Virus record (IMG/VR): IMGVR_UViG_3300031857_020694
Span: 1-64,000 of that record
DNA: 64,000 nucleotides
Reading direction: 5' to 3' (one strand)
Source of the DNA: a virus
Shown here: piece after piece, positions 25,531-32,052 of the stretch
How positions within the stretch are numbered: the first letter of the stretch is position 1
Layout of the letters: each line of letters starts with the position of its first letter
Notes under the pieces: generated by a model
Databases searched by the model: none
Seen by the model: only the letters and a program-made list of their open reading frames with translations
Told to the model about the DNA's origin: nothing
Translations under genes and position numbers: made by a program

Positions 25531-26248
25531 GCCAAAAATTGCAGTATGCTCAATGTTTAGAGATTCACAGGTTTGGTTTAATAAACAAACTAATCAAGTA
25601 TACAGATTGTTTTCATCTCTATTAGATCAAACATATGGATTTGAAAATTTACAATGTTATTTTTTAGAGGGTGACTCGTTAGATAACACTAATGAAGTTT
25701 TACAAAATCTTGTAGAAAAATATAGTAATGTAAAACTCTTTAATAAAGAGGCAACATTTAACAGCGTGGTCTCAACCACTAATAAAAATAGAATTAAATC
25801 AATGTCAAATTTAGGTTCGTATTTAATTAACCAAGTGGAAGAAGATTTAATATTTTGGGTAGAATCAGATCTTATTATAAAACCAGATATTATACAAAGA
25901 CTTTATGATAGAATGACTAAAATTCCTGAAAGTGTTAGTTCTGTTATTTCCGCTCCTTGTTATTATGGTAAAGATGGCCAATTTTATGATACTTGGGCCT
26001 ATAGGAATCTAGATGGTTCTAACTGGCGTCCAGATACTAATATGAGAAATTCTGGTATGGTAAAAATGCAGAGCGTTGGTTCTTGCGCGTTAATACGCCG
26101 AGCTAATAATCTCGCTGTTAATTTTGGTGACGGGGCTTTTGTTGAATTGTGTGAACGAGTTAATAATTCTGGTGGAGTTGTATACGCTGATTGCAATCAA
26201 TCGGTAGAGCATCCAAGAAACGAATTCATATCAGGGAGATGGATATGA
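25523..26248 (+). CDS. GT-A glycosyltransferase (GT2/GT62-like)
   Basis: 241 residues. IAVCSMFRDS at the start, SSLLDQTYG, LEGDSLDNTNEVL and a DxD-like acidic motif FWVESDLIIKPD follow the order of GT-A enzymes, with some likeness to the mannosyltransferase group GT62 (Anp1). The later GSCALIRR and DGAFVELCERV also fit. It ends in an ATGA overlap with the GT6 gene. Confidence 0.7.
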   Translation: MAKPKIAVCSMFRDSQVWFNKQTNQVYRLFSSLLDQTYGFENLQCYFLEGDSLDNTNEVLQNLVEKYSNVKLFNKEATFNSVVSTTNKNRIKSMSNLGSYLINQVEEDLIFWVESDLIIKPDIIQRLYDRMTKIPESVSSVISAPCYYGKDGQFYDTWAYRNLDGSNWRPDTNMRNSGMVKMQSVGSCALIRRANNLAVNFGDGAFVELCERVNNSGGVVYADCNQSVEHPRNEFISGRWI

Positions 26249-27000
26249 TAGGTATAATGATAACTGCAACAAATAATTATTTCCCTTTAGGGTTAAGATT
26301 TGTTCATAGATATCTTAGGTTTTCTAAACAGGCAGAAGAAACTTTATTCTTTTTCTTTTCTGAAAAGGATCCTAGTGAATACCTTAAACAGCATGAATCT
26401 ACTAAAGTGATATGGATAAAAACAGAACATAGTAATTGGTTAGAGGGCGTAAATAATAGATTCAAAAATACTATAGATTTTGTTTTTGGAAAAAATATAG
26501 ATTATATATATAATATAGATTCTGACACTAATTTTGATAAAAGTTTTGAATTGCCAAAAGTTAATGGTATTGTGGCTGGTGAACATTTTGGTAATAATAG
26601 CTGGATGAAAGATAGAAAAAATTACGATAGAAATCCTCAATCTATGTCATACGTTCCAGAAAATACTCAATTACCACAAATGTATTATTTGGGCGCGTTT
26701 TGGGGAGGTGAGGTATCAAAAGTAAAAGAGATGTGCGCAACCCTCTATTTTTGGCAAGTGCAAGATAAAACAATTAATTATGAGCCAGGAGTAAATGATG
26801 AAAGTTATTTAAATAAATATCTTCATTATAATCCTCCAAACTATACAATCTTATATAAAGATTTCCCAATGATGATATCTTGTAAAGGGGGAATACAGAA
26901 TATAAGATATAATAATCCTGCCCAAATAGAAAAACTTTTAAAAGATATTAAAATTGCTAATAATTGGAATATATTAAATGGAGTAGTACAACATGATTAA
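26245..27000 (+). CDS. GT6-family glycosyltransferase (ABO/alpha-Gal type)
   Basis: 251 residues from ATG 26245, chosen because AGGGAG lies six bases upstream and the start overlaps the previous stop (ATGA). The metal-binding motif is IDSDTNF (DSD near 92-94). YYLGAFWGGEV, then NYEPGVNDESYLNKYL and a TILYKDF element closely follow the vertebrate and bacterial GT6 layout (G-x-FFGG, W-x-DESHLNKY). GT6 enzymes add alpha-1,3-linked Gal or GalNAc. Bacterial GT6 enzymes usually have NxN at the metal site, while the DxD form here resembles vertebrate and cyanophage members (from memory of the family). Confidence 0.85.
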   Translation: MIGIMITATNNYFPLGLRFVHRYLRFSKQAEETLFFFFSEKDPSEYLKQHESTKVIWIKTEHSNWLEGVNNRFKNTIDFVFGKNIDYIYNIDSDTNFDKSFELPKVNGIVAGEHFGNNSWMKDRKNYDRNPQSMSYVPENTQLPQMYYLGAFWGGEVSKVKEMCATLYFWQVQDKTINYEPGVNDESYLNKYLHYNPPNYTILYKDFPMMISCKGGIQNIRYNNPAQIEKLLKDIKIANNWNILNGVVQHD

Positions 27001-27280
27001 AAAAATATTAAAGTTTTTATCTGAATATTGGCCATTAGCTCTTGGAAGTTTATGTGCTTTATTTTTTGTAGGAGTGTCTATTGCTTTTTATTGTTCTGTA
27101 ATAGCTTTTCAAGACTCTCGAAAAGCGCATAAAAACACACAAAAATTAGAACCTTTTATTGTTCTCGGTCAAGATTTGCGTGGTTATGAAATAAGGAAAG
27201 ATCAAAGCAAATATTGGATTTTTACTAATGGTTCTGGTGAACCTGTAGTTGTAGATGTAACTTACAAGCCGGGGTTTTAA
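26993..27280 (+). CDS. Small membrane protein
   Basis: 95 residues. A hydrophobic segment at about 16-40 (ALGSLCALFFVGVSIAFY) is a clear transmembrane helix, preceded by Lys-rich residues. The C-terminal part is soluble, with short strands. It overlaps the GT6 gene by 8 nt and shares a base with the next start. Function unknown. Confidence 0.6.
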   Translation: MIKKILKFLSEYWPLALGSLCALFFVGVSIAFYCSVIAFQDSRKAHKNTQKLEPFIVLGQDLRGYEIRKDQSKYWIFTNGSGEPVVVDVTYKPGF

Positions 27281-28221
27281 TGAGATTATTTATTACTGGT
27301 GGTAGTGGTTATTTAGGCAAGCACTTAATAAAACACTACTATAATAAAGCAGACATCACTATTTTTTCTAGAGATGAAGCTAAGCAGTTTTTAATTAAGC
27401 AGCAATATCCAGATGTCAAATGCGTACTTGGAGATGTAAGAAATTATGATAGTCTTTTAAGAGCAATGAGACAATATTGGCCTACGCACGCAGTGTTTGC
27501 TGCTTCTATGAAACATATAGATGCTTGTAGAGATAATTATCAAGAAGCTAATGATATTATAGTTAAGGGCGCTTTCAATAGTAGACAAGCTGCTGAAGAA
27601 TGCGGAGTAGATGCTGCATGTTTTATTTCTTCTGATAAAAGTAGAGCAGCGACAACTATTTATGGCTCAATGAAATACACGGCTGGTGAAGCTTTTATTA
27701 CAAATCCAACTGATATGAAAGTTAATACTTTAGTATATGGAAATGTAATGAATAGTACTGGATCTATAATTCCTAAAATTTGGGAGACTATTAGATCTAA
27801 CACCAATAGTTATGGTCGTTATCTATCTTTATATCATTCAGATATGACTAGATTTTTATATGATATTAAAGATGCTGTATCTTTAATTGATTATGCACTA
27901 TCTCCGGAAGCTCCTAATGGAACTACTATGGTGCCATATATCAAAAGTTTTAAAATTATAGATTTATTTAATTTATATACCCAGCAATTTGGCTTGACAT
28001 GGAATCTAAGCTCGCCAAGGCCTGGTGAAAAACTTCACGAAATTCTTATTTCTAAAGAAGAATGGGCTCGGACGACAGAAGATCCTTATAGATCATTATA
28101 TTTTATCCATAATGATTTCCAGAATAAATTAAATTTTGATACAGATTTCTCAAGTAGAGATTATTGTATAAGCAAAACAGAATTAAAAATGTATTTAGAA
28201 CAAAATGGATGGTTTAAATGA
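27280..28221 (+). CDS. NDP-sugar 4,6-dehydratase-like SDR (CapD/FlaA1/CapE type)
   Basis: 313 residues. Extended SDR: NAD(P)-binding TGGSGYLGKH at residues 6-15, the AASMKHIDAC region typical of UDP-GlcNAc 4,6-dehydratases (AAxKH), the SSDKS element and the catalytic YGSMK. The C-terminal RPGEKLHEILIS is also conserved in these enzymes. It would make a keto-deoxy sugar nucleotide. Followed by an RmlD-like reductase with ATGA overlap, the CapE/CapF-like order that leads to deoxy-amino sugars. Confidence 0.85.
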   Translation: MRLFITGGSGYLGKHLIKHYYNKADITIFSRDEAKQFLIKQQYPDVKCVLGDVRNYDSLLRAMRQYWPTHAVFAASMKHIDACRDNYQEANDIIVKGAFNSRQAAEECGVDAACFISSDKSRAATTIYGSMKYTAGEAFITNPTDMKVNTLVYGNVMNSTGSIIPKIWETIRSNTNSYGRYLSLYHSDMTRFLYDIKDAVSLIDYALSPEAPNGTTMVPYIKSFKIIDLFNLYTQQFGLTWNLSSPRPGEKLHEILISKEEWARTTEDPYRSLYFIHNDFQNKLNFDTDFSSRDYCISKTELKMYLEQNGWFK

Positions 28222-29063
28222 AGATATTTATATTCGGCGCGAATGGAATGCTGGGGTCATATTTAAGTAATTTTTTCTCTAACGCAAATGCCGTACCAAT
28301 CACAAGACAAGATATAGATATAACTAAAGTAAATGCAAGATCTATTTCTTCATTTCTTAGAAACCGAGGGCTTAAATATGGAGACGTTGTTATTAATGCT
28401 GCTGGCATAATCAAACAACGCAAGTCAACGCCCGAGGAAATGTTTTTAGTTAATACCGTATTTCCTAAATATTTATCTGACATCTGCACAAAACTTGGGT
28501 CCAAAAATATACATATCTCTACTGATTGTGTATTTAGTGGTTTAGACAATAGTGTATATATGGAATCAGATTACCCTACTCCTAATGATTATTATGGTTT
28601 TACAAAATATGCTGGTGAACAGCATAATGTAACTTTAATCAGAACCTCAATAATTGGTGAAGATAAGACTGGCTTAAGTTTATTAGGCTGGGCGCGCAAA
28701 AACGCAGGTAAAGAGATAGACGGTTATATTAATCATTATTGGAATGGTTTAACTTGTTTAGAGTTGTGTAAGTATATAGATTGTTTATTAATAAAAGATA
28801 GGTTATTTACTGGTTTACAGCATGTGGCTACTAGCATAAAAATAAGTAAATATGAATTATTAAATATATATAACGAAGTATTTGATTTAGGATTAACTAT
28901 CAAACCACTTCATGCTACCTATACTTGTGATAGATCATTATGGTCTATGAAAGAGAATACTTATGATAATATTGTTTATATTAAAAACGATTATCACCAG
29001 CAAATGAAAGAACTTAAAGATGCGAAAAATATTTATAGTGACTTCGGTCATAGAGGCATCTAA
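28218..29063 (+). CDS. RmlD-like NDP-keto-sugar reductase
   Basis: 281 residues. SDR with IFGANGMLGSYL at residues 5-16, VINAAGIIKQ, STDCVFSG and the catalytic YYGFTKYAGE. These match dTDP-4-dehydrorhamnose reductase and CapF-type reductases. It would reduce the product of the dehydratase encoded just upstream. The last 44 nt overlap the next gene. Confidence 0.82.
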   Translation: MKIFIFGANGMLGSYLSNFFSNANAVPITRQDIDITKVNARSISSFLRNRGLKYGDVVINAAGIIKQRKSTPEEMFLVNTVFPKYLSDICTKLGSKNIHISTDCVFSGLDNSVYMESDYPTPNDYYGFTKYAGEQHNVTLIRTSIIGEDKTGLSLLGWARKNAGKEIDGYINHYWNGLTCLELCKYIDCLLIKDRLFTGLQHVATSIKISKYELLNIYNEVFDLGLTIKPLHATYTCDRSLWSMKENTYDNIVYIKNDYHQQMKELKDAKNIYSDFGHRGI

Positions 29064-29751
29064 TTCAGTATTTTCAACTGAAATTAGATTAACCCAAACA
29101 ATAGATACTATTGAATCTATAAGTAGACAGCAGCCGTCAGCAGATATTATATTTGTTGACGGCTCGCCTAATTCTTATGCTAAAATTATCAAGCGGATCA
29201 ATCCAAAAATAAATTATATGCATATAGCGCGCGAGCGGCCTGATTTGCTTAATGATGTATTATATAGTGATAATAAAAGTATAGGCGAGGCTACTTTAAT
29301 TAAAGCAGTTATAGACCGTGATTTACTTAAATTATTAGATTATGATTTTATTATTAAGGCCACAGGTAGATATTATTATGAGAATTTAAATGATAAATAT
29401 TTTCAAGAATCCTCTGTTAATAAATTTCTTTTTATACAGAGCAAAGATGATGTTAGAGAATGGAATAATGGGCGTGTGGATTACTCCTTAATTAAGGACC
29501 TAAGATACCCTGATGGCAAGCGCCATATATTTAAAACTGGTTTGTACGCATTATCTACTAAAAAACTTTGGCGTTTTAGGGATAAGCTTGCAAACATTAT
29601 TACCAAACTAAAAAATCCTCTATACCAGAATTATGATATAGAGAATTTATTATATAATGAATTATTAGATGAGGTGGTGTCTAATAATATCATCAATGTT
29701 GATTGGAAAATTTTAGGTTGGTGCGCTAATGGTATTTTTGTTAATACTTAA
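29020..29751 (+). CDS. Putative GT-A-like glycosyltransferase
   Basis: 243 residues. It begins KIFIVTSVIEA, with IIFVDGSPN and, after a helical region, FIIKATGRYYY and a later GLYALSTKKLWRF, an arrangement like that of small GT-A transferases of bacterial polysaccharide clusters. No DxD motif is certain. It is the last gene of the rightward block. Its stop codon overlaps the stop of the convergent gene on the other strand. Confidence 0.5.
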   Translation: MRKIFIVTSVIEASNSVFSTEIRLTQTIDTIESISRQQPSADIIFVDGSPNSYAKIIKRINPKINYMHIARERPDLLNDVLYSDNKSIGEATLIKAVIDRDLLKLLDYDFIIKATGRYYYENLNDKYFQESSVNKFLFIQSKDDVREWNNGRVDYSLIKDLRYPDGKRHIFKTGLYALSTKKLWRFRDKLANIITKLKNPLYQNYDIENLLYNELLDEVVSNNIINVDWKILGWCANGIFVNT

Positions 29752-29978
29752 TCTTTGCGCCAAAAATAAGGAAATAATATATTTAATATATACTTTCTAG
29801 TTTCACAACTACAAGTGATATTATTTATATCTCTACCCCAATTCCATGGAAGATATTTTTTCTTCCATTTAATATAAGACGCGCTGGTTATCCCTACGCA
29901 ATGAAGCCAGTGCTCAACTGAGTCGCCCAAGCCACCTGGGCGGCTTTTTAATTCTTTATATTGTGGATATAGTTTCAT
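29748..29978 (-). CDS. Small phage protein with GLGD and CxC motifs
   Basis: 76 residues from ATG 29978, which overlaps the upstream stop (TAATG on the minus strand); a TTG at 29990 is less likely. The sequence has RPGGLGDSVEHWLHCVGIT and a C-terminal TCSCETRKYILNILFPY. It resembles a widespread small phage protein with a GLGD-x-x-x-x-x-T-x-x-TGI pattern and a CGC-x-x-RK-x-x-LN-x-x-FPY end. The function of that family is unknown. The gene contains a terminator hairpin for the opposite strand. Confidence 0.65.
   Translation of the reverse strand: MKLYPQYKELKSRPGGLGDSVEHWLHCVGITSASYIKWKKKYLPWNWGRDINNITCSCETRKYILNILFPYFWRKD
29922..29949 (+). terminator. Rho-independent terminator for the rightward block
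   Basis: An 8-bp stem with one G-T pair (GTCGCCCA at 29922-29929 with TGGGCGGC at 29937-29944), seven-base loop and five T residues at 29945-29949. On the plus strand it lies about 170 nt past the last rightward gene, inside the coding region of the convergent leftward gene. There is no T-tract in the leftward direction. Confidence 0.75.
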
Positions 29979-30316
29979 TAATAAAACCAATTATAAACTA
30001 GAAAAGTTAATAATATAGCTTGACATAGAGCTAGTGCATTAATTATTGTAAATGCATATTTTGGATTTAAATAAAGAATCCATCTCACGATTCCTAGTAC
30101 AAGTATCGTCATAAACACTTTTATTGCTACGAACCGTGAAACGTCCCATTCATCACAATGTAGAATTAAACGAGCTATTGGATTAAGCTCATATTCTGGT
30201 AAATTATCACAATATTTAATTGTTAAATATACGTCTACAGAACTAACAAAACCTATGAAAAGCCAGCATAGATAAAACCAAACACATTTAATTTTGTCTG
30301 AGTATTTTTTCAGCAT
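29978..30316 (-). CDS. Small integral membrane protein
   Basis: 112 residues with three likely transmembrane helices (about 11-30, 62-82 and 88-110) and a loop containing ELNPIARLIL. The 29 nt at its start overlap the end of the glycosyltransferase gene upstream. It belongs to the tail-end of the leftward operon. Function unknown; size and topology would allow a holin, but there is no lysozyme neighbour to support that. Confidence 0.6.
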   Translation of the reverse strand: MLKKYSDKIKCVWFYLCWLFIGFVSSVDVYLTIKYCDNLPEYELNPIARLILHCDEWDVSRFVAIKVFMTILVLGIVRWILYLNPKYAFTIINALALCQAILLTFLVYNWFY

Positions 30317-32015
30317 TTTTTATAGCTCTTTTAACTACTAGACGCGCTCCAGCCCTAATAAATGGCAGTTTGCGCCTATCTGCTTCGCTCTTTAACCAAT
30401 CTAAAATAGTTTCTATATTATTATTACACCATTCGCAGCCATTAATATTCATCATGGCGGCATATCTATTGCATGAGCAGTTAGGTGTAGCTTCTATTCC
30501 AAACATTTTAAGAACTTTTTTCAACTCAGTACCGGGCCCGATTTGAGGGTCCCATAAATAAATTGGTTTGGTTGGCCTATCTTCTTTCTGTTTAGAAAGC
30601 ATTAATTGGCCAGAACCTTCAGAGTTTATTTCTGCAATAAACCACTCTGGATTCGCATCTACCCATTTCTTCACGTAAGCAATAAACTCAACTCCACCAG
30701 AAGTGTAGTTATTGAATATAATTCTCTTTTGAGCCGAAGGTCCGGCCGCAGCTAAAAATGTATATAGATTAGTTTTATCCATTCCTAGTAATAATAGTAC
30801 ATCTACAGGTTCGATTTTCTGAGGGCGTTTAAAACCAAATCTTAAATCTATTAGATTATCTTTTGGTTTAATATTTTCAATACGCTCTATACTATTAGTA
30901 TAAATCCAGTAAGTATCTGGTTTAGCTACTACTACAGGGATAGAATAATCTACAGTATCTCCAAACTCGCATACTGTTTTCATACCATCTATCTTTGATT
31001 TTAACCAAGCAAGTTCTGGCCTGTTTTTAGATATTATATCATAGGCTTCTTCTAAAGTTAAAGGTGTTTTAGATTTGGTTTCCATTAATAATTTTTCCCA
31101 ATCCATTTCTTTAAATAAACCAGAACCAACAAAATGTTCTTTAACGGGTGTTAAATCTAACCCAAGCTCAGTGAAGCCAAGAATATAATTTCTTACTTTA
31201 TTTTCTCTAGTTAGAGGATATTTAACTCCGCCCGGACGACCAAATCTATGCAACCATCTTAAAAATGGTAAACATATAGCTTTATGGCCTGCTTTTCTGA
31301 ACTTCTCATGGATATAACCCTCTTCACCACCAAATCCGCGCATATCAGGATTAAACCCAAGCCACGCATGCTTCATACAAGTGAATAGACCTAATCCTTG
31401 TGCGGGAATTTCAAAAGGCTCTTCGTTGGGATCAGTAGCAAGTTCTTGATTAAACGTAAGTTTTTCTCCACAACTACATTTATTATCAACTATAGTTTGA
31501 GGGTTTAACTCCATAGTACAAGCTTGGCCTTCATTATTCTTACTATAAATAACGCCGCATTTGCATTTATACGCACTACCCCAAGTGCCCCACATTTCAC
31601 TTCGCCAATATAAATTAAAGTGAGTGGCATAATTTTTTAAATTATCATAAAGCATTGGTCCAGAATATAAATTTTTAGTTTCTGGATCAGCGGTGTAAAA
31701 TTCTATTAGTTTTTTAATAGCTTCTTTATCTAATAGAACATGACAGTCAATACATAGAACTGCATCGCCACTAGCTTCTTCAAACACCCTTTGTCTAGTT
31801 TGCGTAGTGCCGGTGCTTTCTTTCATTGCTATGTATTTAGCATTTGGCACCCAGCCCATAAATGATTTTACTGATTGGCCATGTGGCGAATCAGGAGAAT
31901 TGTCAACCACTATAATTTCTACATCATTCAATTCATGATGCATTCTAAGTGATTGAATTGTAAAATAAACGCCGTCAAAATCCTCAAAATGAGCCATTCC
32001 AATTGTTAGTTTCAT
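30288..32015 (-). CDS. GT2/GT27-like glycosyltransferase with zinc ribbon and Cys-rich tail
   Basis: 575 residues. The N-terminal 260 residues form a GT-A domain: IIVVDNSPDS, a DXH metal motif (DCH, residues 90-92), GLGLFTCMKHAW, then RGFGGEEGYIHEKF and a His in RWLHRFG. DXH with GG-E and a following C-terminal His is the layout of polypeptide GalNAc-transferases (GT27), although general GT2 remains possible. A CxC/CxC zinc ribbon (CKCG near 151, CSCG near 180) is inserted between them. The C-terminus holds CSCNRYAAMM and CEWCNNN, a module seen in other phage proteins. It is directly downstream of a mucin-like Thr-rich gene. Confidence 0.75.
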   Translation of the reverse strand: MKLTIGMAHFEDFDGVYFTIQSLRMHHELNDVEIIVVDNSPDSPHGQSVKSFMGWVPNAKYIAMKESTGTTQTRQRVFEEASGDAVLCIDCHVLLDKEAIKKLIEFYTADPETKNLYSGPMLYDNLKNYATHFNLYWRSEMWGTWGSAYKCKCGVIYSKNNEGQACTMELNPQTIVDNKCSCGEKLTFNQELATDPNEEPFEIPAQGLGLFTCMKHAWLGFNPDMRGFGGEEGYIHEKFRKAGHKAICLPFLRWLHRFGRPGGVKYPLTRENKVRNYILGFTELGLDLTPVKEHFVGSGLFKEMDWEKLLMETKSKTPLTLEEAYDIISKNRPELAWLKSKIDGMKTVCEFGDTVDYSIPVVVAKPDTYWIYTNSIERIENIKPKDNLIDLRFGFKRPQKIEPVDVLLLLGMDKTNLYTFLAAAGPSAQKRIIFNNYTSGGVEFIAYVKKWVDANPEWFIAEINSEGSGQLMLSKQKEDRPTKPIYLWDPQIGPGTELKKVLKMFGIEATPNCSCNRYAAMMNINGCEWCNNNIETILDWLKSEADRRKLPFIRAGARLVVKRAIKNAEKILRQN

Positions 32016-32052
32016 AATATCCTCTATCTTTTATCTTAAAACACTATCTTGT

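Noticed and set aside
29978-30316. Holin
   Set aside because: Three membrane helices would permit this, but there is no neighbouring endolysin and no dual-start motif, so only a membrane protein call is made.
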